A DNA stretch of 64,000 nucleotides from Marthasterias glacialis (lineage: Eukaryota > Echinodermata > Asteroidea > Forcipulatida > Asteriidae), in NCBI GenBank assembly GCA_911728455.2, contig OU452225.1:5750852-5814851 (forward strand), given 5' to 3'. The notes under the pieces are model-generated. The model did no database searches, was not told where the DNA came from, and was given only the letters and a program-made list of their open reading frames with translations. Position 1 is the stretch's first letter. Each line of letters starts with the position of its first letter. This document shows positions 62,901-64,000 of the stretch, piece by piece. A program made the position numbers and the translations under genes.

Positions 62901-63913
62901 GTGTGATCAGAACAAGAAGAAGAACAGATACAAAAACATCTCTGCATGTAAGTAAAATTAAGCTCTATAGATCAAATTATTTGAAGAAGCTGTATTTGTG
63001 GAGGGAACTTTATAACTCTTTGAATGAATACAAAATCAAAATATAAAACATAAAGAATGTTATCAGACGTATTGCCCATACGTTTGCTGAAGATATAATA
63101 TACACTCTATAAAAACGCCAGGGTCAAAATTGACCAGGATTGCGGATCTCAGGGGGCCTGACCCATTTATGGAAACTGGTTGTATAATTGTTACATTGAG
63201 TCAGACTGAGCTCAAGGGTCAGAAATGGATTGGATCCCCTGTGACCCTGACTCTGGGTCAATTCTGATTATAGGAAATTTTGTGAGGATATACACATTTT
63301 GTGTTTGCGGGCGTACAAACAGTATTTATGATAGCACCCGCTGATTGGAAGACCATCCAGGGATAATTTTTAAAAAATGTTTATTGGATTATACTGTTTT
63401 TATAAAAATGTCGTTGGGTACCCATTCGACCATGTTATGGTTTAACATGGTACTCGGGGGACTTATTAGTTTGTTTTGTCTATGCAATAATTGTAATCTT
63501 TACTGTCAAATGACATCAATAAAGTAAATGTACTATCAAAGCAAACTAGTCATGCTTGTCCCCTGTAATGAAATTTGGATGAGTCATGTTGCTTTACTTA
63601 ACGTTTTCCTTTTTGCGAAAGACTTCATAAAATTGAGCTGTTCATATCAGGATAGAGTTAGGTCCACAACAAAATCTAAGTACGGTAACTAAAGCTAATC
63701 CATTAGCAGATACTTTGGGTAAATTTCTGTTTGACATTAACAACCATTAAATGGAATACTATTAGCGAAACTCTTTTCCCTTACCTCTAAACAATCTTTT
63801 GCGCAAGCACATCACTTTTCTTTTCCCTTTTTTCAGATGACCATTCACGTGTTGTGCTTGAGACTCTGGAAGGAAAACCACACTCTGACTACATCAATGC
63901 ATGTTACATCGAC
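16833..63913 (+). CDS. Receptor-type protein tyrosine phosphatase with Tie-like ectodomain (gene model, partial at both ends)
   Basis: Span of a 41-exon model; exons are listed separately. Domain order: Ig, EGF-a, EGF-b, seven EGF-c copies, a cysteine-free domain, EGF-a', EGF-b', EGF-c', short linker, about sixteen FN3 domains, one transmembrane helix, a basic and Ser/Pro-rich juxtamembrane segment, and the N-terminal part of a PTP domain. All exon phases are compatible; nearly all ectodomain exons are phase 1-1. Family knowledge: PTP domains remove phosphate from phosphotyrosine in the cytoplasm, and Tie ectodomains bind angiopoietins and pair at the cell surface. The combination suggests a cell-surface receptor with phosphatase output; the ligand is unknown. 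The first exon and signal peptide were not found, and the catalytic HCxxGxxR centre lies beyond 64000. The seven-EGF block could instead belong to a neighbouring partial copy. Confidence 0.75.
17346..17380. repeat. Solo end of the TAACCCTATCAAGACCGG element family
   Basis: TTAATCCTATCATGACCGGG followed by GTGCCCCC resembles the termini at 17450 and 19161. It appears to be a remnant. Confidence 0.5.
17450..19161. mobile_element. Foldback element, about 1.7 kb, two inverted arms
   Basis: It starts TAACCCTATCAAGACCGGGC and ends with the reverse complement. A third, internal terminus (GGTCCTGATAGGGTTAA) is at 18378-18394. The arms 17450-18230 and 18400-19161 are imperfect inverted copies throughout (CCAAGATGGCCGCC against GGCGGCCATCTTGG; GGTCAAACAAATGG against CCCTTTGTTTGACC). 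C runs follow each end. Non-coding; the open frame at 18831-19166 lies in the right arm. Confidence 0.8.
19162..19863. other. Intron sequence before EGF-a
   Basis: No element or exon recognised. Confidence 0.5.
19864..19998 (+). CDS. EGF-like exon a (Tie-type)
   Basis: A 135-base, phase 1-1 exon with acceptor CATAG and donor GTAAGT. It carries eight cysteines and the motifs [10 protein letters not shown] and [12 protein letters not shown], typical of EGF-like domains in Tie-like ectodomains. It is paralogous to the exon at 30927-31061. It is followed 248 bases later by EGF-b, and the same order and close spacing recur in the second module. Confidence 0.85.
20246..20404 (+). CDS. EGF-like exon b (Tie-type)
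   Basis: A 159-base, phase 1-1 exon with acceptor TATTACAG and donor GTAGTA. It begins [14 protein letters not shown] and contains [20 protein letters not shown]. The core [12 protein letters not shown] followed by an aromatic, G and L is, from memory of the family, a signature of the vertebrate Tie2 EGF region; this is the main basis for calling the ectodomain Tie-like. Six cysteines are visible. Its paralogue is 31230-31388. Confidence 0.85.
20610..21190. mobile_element. Diverged repeat element with CAGCCGAC ends
   Basis: CCAGCCGACGACTGATA near 20618 and GGGTCGGCTGATAG near 21173 form inverted ends. Inside are two diverged copies of a segment with TAACCAAACTT...ACAACTG(T/A)CCAA...TGTACTA (about 20725 and 20990). 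Confidence 0.5.
21221..21244. repeat. Poly-T run
   Basis: About 24 consecutive T in the intron before the EGF-c array. Confidence 0.9.
21535..21745. repeat. Diverged relative of the 51.65-kb palindromic element
   Basis: It shares TTTATTGTGAA, AATCAAATGACAAGG and GTTATATAAAACCAAACAAA with 51650-51710. GCACTGTTGCATTATAC and GACAATGCACCC form a weak inverted pair. Confidence 0.5.
21946..22077 (+). CDS. EGF-like exon c, array copy 1
   Basis: A 132-base, phase 1-1 exon with acceptor TTTTCAG and donor GTAGAT. It encodes an eight-cysteine, laminin-type EGF module running from [17 protein letters not shown] to [10 protein letters not shown]. The Ala in GADC is specific to this copy; all others read GVDC. 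Its upstream intron is unrelated to those of the later copies, so it marks the left edge of the tandem array. Confidence 0.9.
22680..22811 (+). CDS. EGF-like exon c, array copy 2
   Basis: Same 132-base, phase 1-1 exon and cysteine pattern as copy 1. It reads [10 protein letters not shown] where the other copies have CIGGTYG. The upstream intron ends with TTTGTCCAATGTTTTCAG, shared nearly unchanged by copies 3 to 6; copy 7 has TTTGTCGAATG. Confidence 0.9.
23466..23597 (+). CDS. EGF-like exon c, array copy 3
   Basis: 132-base, phase 1-1 EGF exon. It differs from copies 1, 2, 4, 6 and 7 by Leu for Ser (DVLCDG instead of DVSCDG), a change shared only with copy 5. It lies 786 bases downstream of copy 2, with nearly identical introns on both sides. 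Confidence 0.9.
24258..24389 (+). CDS. EGF-like exon c, array copy 4
   Basis: 132-base, phase 1-1 EGF exon (DVSCDG version), 792 bases after copy 3. The intron just downstream reads CCCAGACTTCCTGCTAGAC, the variant also found after copy 2. Copies 3 and 5 are followed by CCCATACTTCCTGCAAGAC. Confidence 0.9.
25050..25181 (+). CDS. EGF-like exon c, array copy 5
   Basis: 132-base, phase 1-1 EGF exon, 792 bases after copy 4. It carries the DVLCDG variant and the downstream intron variant shared with copy 3. This alternation suggests that a two-unit block was duplicated. Confidence 0.9.
25848..25979 (+). CDS. EGF-like exon c, array copy 6
   Basis: 132-base, phase 1-1 EGF exon, 798 bases after copy 5. 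It is the most diverged copy in protein sequence: [17 protein letters not shown], with changes at four positions. All eight cysteines are kept, so it is probably functional. Confidence 0.9.
26661..26792 (+). CDS. EGF-like exon c, array copy 7
   Basis: 132-base, phase 1-1 EGF exon, 813 bases after copy 6, with the consensus protein (GVDC, DVSCDG). The donor is GTATAG and the following intron is more diverged. This is the last intact EGF-c exon of the array. Confidence 0.9.
27408..27592. mobile_element. MITE-like inverted-repeat element inside an EGF unit remnant
   Basis: It interrupts the unit sequence between AATACACAGGTTT and ATCAAAGTTTTATCAAGAC, which are contiguous in other units. Its ends are inverted: TTGACCCC near 27413 against GGGTCAATA near 27592. 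An inner pair, TTTGGTGGTCAATA and CATTGACCACCAAAA, is also inverted. No coding capacity. Confidence 0.55.
27721..27951. other. Intron sequence without recognised features
   Basis: This stretch lies between the end of the EGF unit remnant and the trinucleotide repeat. It includes CACGAGTGGCG/CTTCGCTGAAG-like segments reminiscent of palindromic elements, but no clear borders. No exon seen. Confidence 0.4.
27952..28011. repeat. Trinucleotide microsatellite (TTG)n(CTG)n
   Basis: About eight TTG units followed by about ten CTG units, with a CTT interruption at the end. It is intronic and not part of any exon in the model. Confidence 0.9.
28270..28385. mobile_element. Palindromic MITE-like element
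   Basis: The arms GTTTTGTACA and TGTACAAAAC enclose GGGGGCAAATGGCACC and GGTGCCTTTTGCCCCC. The centre is CTCGGCTTTGCGTCGG. The same CTCGGCTTCG/CTCCGCC-type centre recurs in the palindromes near 51.3 and 51.8 kb. Confidence 0.55.
28776..29096 (+). CDS. Cysteine-free ectodomain exon, unrecognised domain
   Basis: A 321-base, phase 1-1 exon with acceptor ATTTTCAG and donor GTAGGC. It encodes 107 residues, from [20 protein letters not shown] to TIRMNLS. It has no cysteine, alternating hydrophobic stretches suggestive of beta strands ([38 protein letters not shown]) and N-glycosylation sequons (NGT, NDT, NVT, NLS). I do not recognise a family. Its place before EGF-a' suggests an N-terminal, possibly Ig-like, domain. 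It could mark the start of a second ectodomain module or, less likely, of a separate gene. Confidence 0.65.
29097..30154. other. Intron left of the assembly gap
   Basis: AT-rich intron with a poly-A run at 29812-29833. No exon, clear transposon end or RNA gene seen. The Ig exon found in the first module has no visible counterpart here. Confidence 0.6.
30155..30254. other. Assembly gap (100 N)
   Basis: Exactly 100 N, the conventional placeholder for a gap of unknown size. It sits between the 28776 exon and EGF-a', where an Ig exon would be expected by analogy with the first module. Confidence 0.98.
30255..30926. other. Intron right of the assembly gap
   Basis: No exon or repeat end recognised. 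The sequence runs into a pyrimidine-rich acceptor tract (TTTTTTTCTTTCACACAG) just before EGF-a'. Confidence 0.6.
30927..31061 (+). CDS. EGF-like exon a' (Tie-type)
   Basis: A 135-base, phase 1-1 exon with donor GTATGT. It has the same eight-cysteine layout as the exon at 19864-19998 and shares [10 protein letters not shown] and CICPPGFSG. Differences cluster at the ends ([20 protein letters not shown]). Confidence 0.85.
31230..31388 (+). CDS. EGF-like exon b' (Tie-type)
   Basis: A 159-base, phase 1-1 exon with acceptor AATTACAG and donor GTAGTA. It is nearly identical in protein to 20246-20404, sharing [12 protein letters not shown] and [18 protein letters not shown]. With EGF-a' it forms the duplicated a-b pair of the second module. 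Confidence 0.85.
31515..31700 (+). pseudogene. LINE reverse-transcriptase C-terminal fragment with hairpin
   Basis: Reads VAPRL[15 protein letters not shown]...[11 protein letters not shown], the usual C-terminal tail of CR1/L2-like non-LTR retrotransposon proteins (APxLWNxLP), with the Trp codon changed to TGA. It is followed at 31610-31684 by a long hairpin with arms CTATTGGGCCTGGACTATT and AATAGTCCAGGCCCAATAG and an inner CACTTGA/TCAAGTG stem. Confidence 0.55.
32100..34950 (-). pseudogene. Decayed non-LTR retrotransposon (LINE), minus strand
   Basis: Reading leftward, the hallmarks appear in order, broken over several frames. There is an endonuclease fragment near 34250-34100 with [19 protein letters not shown], then a linker near 33960-33800 ([10 protein letters not shown]). 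Reverse-transcriptase blocks follow: [12 protein letters not shown] near 33390, [19 protein letters not shown] near 33180, and LQYAVDAAF near 33050, where the catalytic YADD would lie. The C-terminal segment near 32600-32300 has [32 protein letters not shown] and LYGELSEG. These blocks are typical of invertebrate LINEs; I cannot fix the clade. It is dead: many frame breaks and an altered YxDD. It lies antisense to the host gene in the EGF-b'/EGF-c' intron. Confidence 0.8.
34951..35830. other. Intron sequence, possibly LINE 5' region, otherwise unassigned
   Basis: It contains two related segments, CGGCTAACGAGCTCTACC (about 35065) and TGGCTAACGAGCCCCATC (about 35132). These may belong to the 5' region of the adjacent minus-strand LINE. 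No exon seen. Confidence 0.35.
35838..35990. repeat. Imperfect minisatellite of TCGCCCCC units
   Basis: About ten irregular copies of a roughly 12-16 base unit of the form GTCGCCCCC plus GACAAT or variants. It is strongly C-rich on this strand and ends in a C11 run. Confidence 0.8.
36000..36924. other. Intron sequence before EGF-c'
   Basis: It holds a C12 run at about 36240 and a 21-base direct repeat beginning CAAATAAAGCTTGGTACAG, at about 36503 and 36524. No exon or RNA gene could be supported. Confidence 0.5.
36925..37059 (+). CDS. EGF-like exon c'
   Basis: A 135-base, phase 1-1 exon with acceptor GTCTCAG and donor GTATGA. It has eight cysteines: [20 protein letters not shown], then [10 protein letters not shown] and [11 protein letters not shown]. 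It is homologous to the seven EGF-c array exons but clearly older, being one codon longer (GGDC). Confidence 0.9.
37162..37262 (+). pseudogene. Decayed EGF-c exon
   Basis: In one frame it reads [20 protein letters not shown], stop, CHGD, stop, LHTGIS. This aligns with the [19 protein letters not shown] part of EGF-c' just upstream. It has two in-frame stops and no acceptor or donor at the expected places. It is a dead tandem copy within the intron 103 bases after EGF-c'. Confidence 0.75.
37263..37507. other. Intron sequence
   Basis: No exon or repeat recognised. It ends in the acceptor GAGTTGCAG. Confidence 0.5.
37508..37564 (+). CDS. Short cysteine-containing linker exon
   Basis: A 57-base, phase 1-1 exon with acceptor GTTGCAG and donor GTATGT. 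It encodes about 19 residues including [18 protein letters not shown], with three cysteines and one sequon. It is supported by splice sites and matching phases on both sides rather than by homology. It links the EGF block to the FN3 block. Confidence 0.6.
37565..38103. other. Intron sequence before the first FN3
   Basis: AT-rich and without a recognised element. It ends with the acceptor TTGATTACAG. Confidence 0.5.
38104..38400 (+). CDS. FN3 domain 1
   Basis: A 297-base, phase 1-1 exon holding a complete fibronectin type III domain: [27 protein letters not shown], then [20 protein letters not shown]. The B-strand Trp and the TxYxFKVAA F-strand are typical. It has one cysteine pair (VFCP and SLCT), as in the B-type FN3 domains that follow. 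The GTAAAA donor is followed by a (AAATT)n run. Confidence 0.85.
38401..39984. other. Intron between FN3-1 and FN3-2
   Basis: It starts with AAATTAAATT repeats. A short copy of the FN3-1 3' part appears at about 38525-38600 (AAAGTTGCTGCACAGACCAGTAAAGG...), so part of the exon was duplicated and decayed. An (ATT)n run lies near 38604-38625. The stretch from about 39380 to 39660 is paralogous to the intron before FN3-12 (see findings). Confidence 0.65.
39120..39379. other. Intron sequence with short inverted segment
   Basis: Contains TTGGGTCCTGATACAACAGA and AACGGACCCCACAG. No exon recognised. GCGTGAGGGCCC and the flanking bases may belong to a small mobile element, not resolved. Confidence 0.3.
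39985..40293 (+). CDS. FN3 domain 2 (type A)
   Basis: A 309-base, phase 1-1 exon with acceptor CTCAACAG and donor GTAAGC. Type A features: [19 protein letters not shown], then [19 protein letters not shown] with an extra cysteine pair, and [19 protein letters not shown]. The F-G region is followed by a Ser/Thr-rich tail. Confidence 0.9.
40438..40722 (+). CDS. FN3 domain 3 (type B)
   Basis: A 285-base, phase 1-1 exon with acceptor TCGCACAG and donor GTAGGT. Type B features: [30 protein letters not shown], and [15 protein letters not shown]. The two cysteines (PCGS and PCTS) probably form an extra disulfide. Confidence 0.9.
41255..41569 (+). CDS. FN3 domain 4 (type A)
   Basis: A 315-base, phase 1-1 exon (AAAG acceptor, GTAACT donor). 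It starts [13 protein letters not shown] and has [31 protein letters not shown] and [19 protein letters not shown]. It is nearly identical to FN3-6. Confidence 0.9.
41650..42010 (+). mobile_element. 5'-truncated LINE 3' end with (ATT)n tail
   Basis: It encodes a fragment of the C-terminal LINE protein ([19 protein letters not shown], then [14 protein letters not shown]) followed by a short 3' UTR. It ends in an ATT microsatellite at about 41949-42010. The homologous intron in the right copy lacks it (CGGAAAGAGG at about 43977), so the borders are known from an empty site. AAAG is duplicated at the ends. Confidence 0.85.
42091..42393 (+). CDS. FN3 domain 5 (type B)
   Basis: A 303-base, phase 1-1 exon with acceptor TCGGTCAG and donor GTACGT. 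It reads [30 protein letters not shown], and [17 protein letters not shown]. It is nearly identical to FN3-7. Confidence 0.9.
42764..42888. mobile_element. Palindromic MITE-like element (left copy)
   Basis: The arms CTTAATCAGCCGTTTAAAAC and GGTTTTAACCGGCCGATAAAG, with inner GTCGCGGCC and GGCCGCGAC, are inverted. The centre is CCCGGGCTGAAGGCGAGG. The same element lies in the right copy of the segmental duplication. Confidence 0.7.
43586..43906 (+). CDS. FN3 domain 6 (type A)
   Basis: A 321-base, phase 1-1 exon. It differs from FN3-4 by a two-codon insertion (ARSRMRVSW) and a few substitutions ([21 protein letters not shown]). It keeps the cysteine pair. Confidence 0.9.
44060..44362 (+). CDS. 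FN3 domain 7 (type B)
   Basis: A 303-base, phase 1-1 exon with acceptor TCGTTCAG and donor GTACGT. It reads [31 protein letters not shown] and [17 protein letters not shown]. Confidence 0.9.
44725..44852. mobile_element. Palindromic MITE-like element (right copy)
   Basis: Same inverted-repeat element as 42764-42888 (CTTAATCAGCCGCTTAAAAC against GTTTTAAACGGCCGATTAAG). It was copied with the FN3 pair. Confidence 0.7.
45105..45478. mobile_element. MITE-like element with inverted ends
   Basis: The left end AAAGCCCCAGCTCAACATTGG at about 45119 is inverted at the right end as CCAATGTTGAGCTTGGGCTTT at about 45446. The interior is AT-rich and non-coding. Confidence 0.65.
45581..45889 (+). CDS. FN3 domain 8 (type A)
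   Basis: A 309-base, phase 1-1 exon with acceptor AATCGCAG and donor GTAAAT. It reads [44 protein letters not shown] and [18 protein letters not shown]. Confidence 0.9.
45890..46229. other. Intron sequence
   Basis: No recognised element between FN3-8 and the tRNA-like sequence. Confidence 0.5.
46230..46305 (+). repeat. tRNA-derived SINE head or tRNA pseudogene
   Basis: GGGCTAGATAGCCCACTTGG TAGAG resembles a tRNA 5' half with an A box. It is followed by GAGTTAATCC (a GTT anticodon in an Asn-like loop) and GGTCGCCAGAGTTAAATC, an imperfect B box. The acceptor stem does not pair well, so it is not a working tRNA. Confidence 0.5.
46306..46816. other. Intron sequence
   Basis: Mostly AT-rich. Near 46664-46712 CTATGTGCCCCCCGTCCCCG and AAAAAGCCCGGTATGA match one terminus of the foldback element at 17450-19161, so this is a solo end of that family. 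Confidence 0.5.
46817..47104 (+). CDS. FN3 domain 9 (type B)
   Basis: A 288-base, phase 1-1 exon with acceptor CGATCAG and donor GTATGT. It reads [31 protein letters not shown] and [14 protein letters not shown]. Confidence 0.9.
47484..47789 (+). CDS. FN3 domain 10 (type A)
   Basis: A 306-base, phase 1-1 exon with acceptor GTATACAG and donor GTAAGC. It reads [41 protein letters not shown] and [19 protein letters not shown]. Its tail (SSNITGE) is like that of FN3-2. Confidence 0.9.
48123..48404 (+). CDS. FN3 domain 11 (type B)
   Basis: A 282-base, phase 1-1 exon with acceptor TACATTAG and donor GTAAGC. It reads [32 protein letters not shown] and [15 protein letters not shown]. Confidence 0.9.
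48405..49130. other. Intron sequence after FN3-11
   Basis: AT-rich with short A runs. No exon, RNA gene or mobile-element end recognised. Confidence 0.5.
49185..49450. repeat. Degenerate palindromic repeat (TTTCGTTCCCTCGAAATA units)
   Basis: At least eight imperfect copies, in both orientations, of TTTCGTTCCCT(C)GAAATA-like sequence (for example TTTCGTTCCCTC and GAGGGAACAAAAT). The reading frame open on the minus strand here is a product of this low complexity, not a gene. Confidence 0.65.
49487..49790. mobile_element. Short inverted-repeat DNA transposon (hAT-like ends)
   Basis: The left end CAGTGGCGTAACTAAAGGGG is inverted at the right end (CTCTAGTTACGGCGCTG). G and C runs follow the left end. 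CAGTGGCGTAACTA ends are common in short hAT-type elements of animals. Non-coding. Confidence 0.65.
49791..50269. other. Intron sequence with a local repeat
   Basis: Two related segments, ATGAACGTCCAAGAACTGCATTT (about 49869) and CCACGTCCAAGAGCCGCCTTTT (about 50037), lie in diverged direct repeats of roughly 170 bases. No exon. Confidence 0.45.
50270..50750. repeat. Intron segment paralogous to 39380-39660
   Basis: It shares CACAGCTCAAA, CCGACGTCAGA, GTAACTTTTCTAA and ATCC/TCGCCCAAACGCGG-type blocks in the same order with the intron before FN3-2. Both precede a type A FN3 exon. Confidence 0.65.
50751..50883 (+). CDS. FN3 domain 12, first half (type A)
   Basis: A 133-base exon, phase 1 in and phase 2 out. 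It reads [43 protein letters not shown]. This is the A to C strands of a type A FN3, including the first extra cysteine. Donor GTGAGA. Confidence 0.8.
51199..51362. mobile_element. Palindromic MITE-like element
   Basis: CAAATATTGAC...GTAAAACTAGTCAC...GGTGATCCCCGGAG is inverted as CTCTGGGGATCACC...GTGACTAGTTGTAC...GTCAATATTTGTA. The centre is CCTCGGCTCCGCCTCGG. Near-perfect hairpin of about 160 bases. Confidence 0.75.
51645..51880. mobile_element. Second palindromic MITE-like element
   Basis: CAAATATTGAGTGACTTTAATGC...AATATTATTGC...AATTTGGACAGTTCC is inverted as GGAACAGTCCAAATT...GATAATATT...GCACTTTGAGTCACTCAATATTTG. The centre is CTCGGCTTCGTCTCG. Its left flank (TGTTTATTGTGA, AATCAAATGACAAGG) also occurs at 21555-21590. 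Confidence 0.7.
51881..52578. other. Intron sequence before the second half of FN3-12
   Basis: No exon or recognised repeat. It ends with TTTTTCACAAAAG. Confidence 0.5.
52579..52754 (+). CDS. FN3 domain 12, second half
   Basis: A 176-base exon, phase 2 in and phase 1 out. It reads [33 protein letters not shown] and [10 protein letters not shown]. It completes the domain begun at 50751 and supplies the second extra cysteine. Donor GTAAGT. An intron in mid-domain distinguishes it from FN3 1-11. Confidence 0.8.
52968..53255 (+). CDS. FN3 domain 13 (type B)
   Basis: A 288-base, phase 1-1 exon with acceptor GACATTAG and donor GTAAGA. It reads [34 protein letters not shown] and [19 protein letters not shown]. 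The first cysteine of the B-type pair is present, but the second (PCT in the others) is Phe-Thr here. Closest to FN3-3. Confidence 0.9.
53256..53729. other. Intron sequence
   Basis: AT-rich with a T-rich tract at 53660-53700 leading to the acceptor ATTCCAAAG. No element recognised. Confidence 0.5.
53730..53968 (+). CDS. FN3 domain 14, first part
   Basis: A 239-base exon, phase 1 in and phase 0 out. It reads [40 protein letters not shown] and [12 protein letters not shown]. It has no cysteine. GC content is higher than in the other FN3 exons. The donor is GTATAG. Confidence 0.8.
54012..56382. mobile_element. Foldback-type element with long inverted repeats (about 600 bases each)
   Basis: The left arm (about 54012-54640) and right arm (about 55755-56382) are inverted copies over roughly 600 bases. 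Outer ends CTAGTGTTCC and GGAACACTAG are each flanked by TA. Matching blocks include GGACCGTAGCACGGTAAAGA, GCATGGCTCTTGAGACAAAG and GGGTGAAGCATAAGGATTTG. Between the arms lie a 51-base minisatellite and about 500 bases of non-coding sequence. No transposase. Long-arm foldback elements are known from sea urchins and other animals. Confidence 0.85.
54646..55215. repeat. 51-base minisatellite, about 11 copies
   Basis: The unit TTCACATTCAAATCAGATTC plus GGTTCGTCCATGATGATATT plus CAGGCCTGCTG is repeated about 11 times with few changes (CAGATT/AAGATT; GTTG/GCTG). Because 51 is a multiple of three, both strands stay open across the array, giving repetitive frames of 192 and 252 codons. I do not regard either as a gene. 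Confidence 0.95.
56383..56913. other. Intron sequence after the foldback element
   Basis: No exon or element recognised. A short CA run lies at about 56575. It ends in the acceptor TATTTCAG. Confidence 0.5.
56914..56983 (+). CDS. FN3 domain 14, C-terminal part
   Basis: A 70-base exon, phase 0 in and phase 1 out. It reads [20 protein letters not shown]. This is the F-G end of an FN3 domain ([12 protein letters not shown]) and continues YSVQ of the previous exon naturally. The donor GTTACC is weak. Confidence 0.75.
57389..57495 (+). CDS. FN3 domain 15, first part
   Basis: A 107-base exon, phase 1 in and phase 0 out, with acceptor TTCAACAG and donor GTATGT. It reads [35 protein letters not shown], the A to C strands of an FN3 domain. 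Confidence 0.8.
57598..58240. mobile_element. MITE-like element with about 190-base inverted ends
   Basis: The left arm (TAGCCAGACTTGATTTCAAA, TGTCTATACCGC, TATCGGTTCTAAC, ATAGACTGGTTCCCGGTCCC) is inverted in the right arm (GGGACCGGGAACCAGTCTAT, GTTAGAACCGATATA, GCGGTATAGACA, CTTGAAATAAAGTCTAGC). The centre is about 260 bases and non-coding. Confidence 0.8.
58241..58921. other. Intron sequence before the second part of FN3-15
   Basis: No element or exon recognised. Ends in CATTCCCACAG. Confidence 0.5.
58922..59141 (+). CDS. FN3 domain 15, second part
   Basis: A 220-base exon, phase 0 in and phase 1 out, with acceptor TCCCACAG and donor GTAAAT. It reads [40 protein letters not shown] and VFTELPT. 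LxPxTxYxVTVWAVN is a classical FN3 E-F segment. Confidence 0.85.
59303..59402 (+). CDS. Membrane-proximal FN3-like domain 16, first part
   Basis: A 100-base exon, phase 1 in and phase 2 out, with donor GTAGGC. It reads [32 protein letters not shown]. It begins like an FN3 domain ([10 protein letters not shown]). It joins to the next exon through a split codon, so that exon's start is constrained to avoid TGA. Confidence 0.7.
59653..59908 (+). CDS. Membrane-proximal FN3-like domain 16, second part
   Basis: A 256-base exon ending in phase 0 (donor GTATGC). It reads [72 protein letters not shown]...LPxxFxVGDNKxYGxYxNPPL is typical of the juxtamembrane extracellular domain of receptor PTPs. The left border is uncertain: the obvious acceptor at 59608 creates a stop with the previous exon, so the acceptor GAAAG at 59652 is used here. 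Confidence 0.7.
60169..60211 (+). CDS. Short extracellular juxtamembrane exon
   Basis: A 43-base exon, phase 0 in and phase 1 out, with acceptor CACCACAG. It reads [14 protein letters not shown], the end of the membrane-proximal domain. The donor GTGGGG is non-optimal, but phases fit on both sides. Confidence 0.65.
60589..60691 (+). CDS. Transmembrane exon
   Basis: A 103-base exon, phase 1 in and phase 2 out, with donor GTAAGT. It reads [12 protein letters not shown], then an uninterrupted hydrophobic run, [20 protein letters not shown], of about 21-22 residues. The next exon begins RKWKEGK, a basic stop-transfer signal, placing the C-terminus in the cytoplasm. Confidence 0.9.
60693..60738. 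repeat. Imperfect GTT/GCT trinucleotide run
   Basis: A GTTGTTGTTGCTGGTGCTCG-type run just inside the intron after the transmembrane exon. It continues the GTT-rich codons of that exon. Confidence 0.6.
60739..61484. other. Intron sequence
   Basis: It contains a G9 run (about 60858) and a T run. The stretch 61120-61330 is GC-richer. No exon seen. Confidence 0.45.
61485..61564 (+). CDS. Cytoplasmic juxtamembrane exon 1
   Basis: An 80-base exon, phase 2 in and phase 1 out, with donor GTAAGA. It reads [26 protein letters not shown]. Basic residues directly follow the membrane helix, then an acidic stretch. NPPDYE contains a Pro-rich/Tyr motif (PPxY-like: PPDY) that could in principle recruit WW-domain proteins; this is inference. 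Confidence 0.8.
61901..62220 (+). CDS. Cytoplasmic juxtamembrane exon 2 leading into PTP domain
   Basis: A 320-base exon, phase 1 in and phase 0 out, with acceptor TTCTTCAG and donor GTACAC. About 80 residues are Ser/Pro/Lys-rich and probably disordered ([34 protein letters not shown]). It ends in [24 protein letters not shown], the usual start of the alpha-1 helix region of receptor PTPs. Confidence 0.85.
62221..62859. other. Intron sequence within the PTP region
   Basis: A direct repeat of about 65 bases (AAAACATTACTT...TTGTTTTCCTGTATTGCTTTCAGTT) lies at about 62328 and 62399. No exon seen. Confidence 0.55.
62860..62947 (+). CDS. PTP domain exon 1
   Basis: An 88-base exon, phase 0 in and phase 1 out, with acceptor GCAAAAG and donor GTAAGT. 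It reads [20 protein letters not shown] then [16 protein letters not shown] is the strongly conserved N-terminal PTP motif. Confidence 0.9.
62948..63836. other. Intron sequence between PTP exons
   Basis: It holds a small inverted-repeat element at about 63110-63262 (CCAGGGTCAAAATTGACC against GACTCTGGGTCAATTCTGA). Nothing else recognised. Confidence 0.5.
63837..63913 (+). CDS. PTP domain exon 2
   Basis: A 77-base exon, phase 1 in and phase 0 out, with acceptor TTTTTTCAG and donor GTATGT. It reads [19 protein letters not shown] then INACYID. YDHSRVxL and SDYINAxYI are the next conserved PTP blocks and join directly to KNRYKNISA of the previous exon. The WPD loop and the catalytic cysteine loop lie beyond the window. 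Confidence 0.95.
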
Positions 63914-64000
63914 GTATGTAATGTTTTATTTTCCTGTTATTCTTGAATCACATGAATCACACTAATATATACGACCACTTGACACGTCTATTAATTAATT

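Overview
This is a window of animal nuclear DNA. It has phase-matched introns with GT/AG borders, long intronic repeats, microsatellites and a 100-base assembly gap (N at 30155-30254). The one supportable protein-coding gene runs left to right from about 16.8 kb and leaves the window at the right edge. Its extracellular part resembles angiopoietin receptors (Tie family: Ig, Tie-style EGF-like domains, fibronectin type III), but after a transmembrane helix it enters a receptor-type protein tyrosine phosphatase (PTP) domain. This, with the kinds of mobile element present, fits a marine invertebrate deuterostome such as an echinoderm. The species cannot be named from sequence alone.

Layout. 1-14168: an array of Helitron-like non-autonomous elements. 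Their 3' ends share a hairpin, a 7-base spacer and CTAG, and their bodies are tandem repeats carrying CRE-like, ETS-like and nuclear-receptor-like motifs. The array holds a 4.65-kb-spaced duplication and a nearly identical 2.82-kb tandem duplication. 14169-16832: no convincing gene; one inverted-repeat element. 16833-27720: first ectodomain module, with an Ig exon, EGF-a, EGF-b and seven tandem copies of one 132-base EGF exon in units of roughly 790 bases. 28776-37564: second module, with a cysteine-free 107-residue domain, the assembly gap, EGF-a', EGF-b', a large intron holding a decayed LINE, one EGF-c' exon, a decayed EGF exon and a short cysteine-containing linker exon. 38104-60211: about sixteen FN3-type domains, including an alternating two-type series. 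60589-63913: transmembrane exon, juxtamembrane exons and the first two PTP exons. The catalytic centre lies beyond the window.

Almost all ectodomain exons are phase 1-1, so modules can be duplicated or lost without a frameshift. The window shows this at several stages: the seven-copy EGF array, a duplicated FN3 pair, a dead EGF exon and intron paralogy. All 41 exons join in frame in one model. Without transcripts I cannot exclude that the first module (to 26792) belongs to a separate or partial paralogue. No first exon or signal peptide was identified. Introns are rich in foldback and MITE-like elements, which account for most of the remaining sequence.
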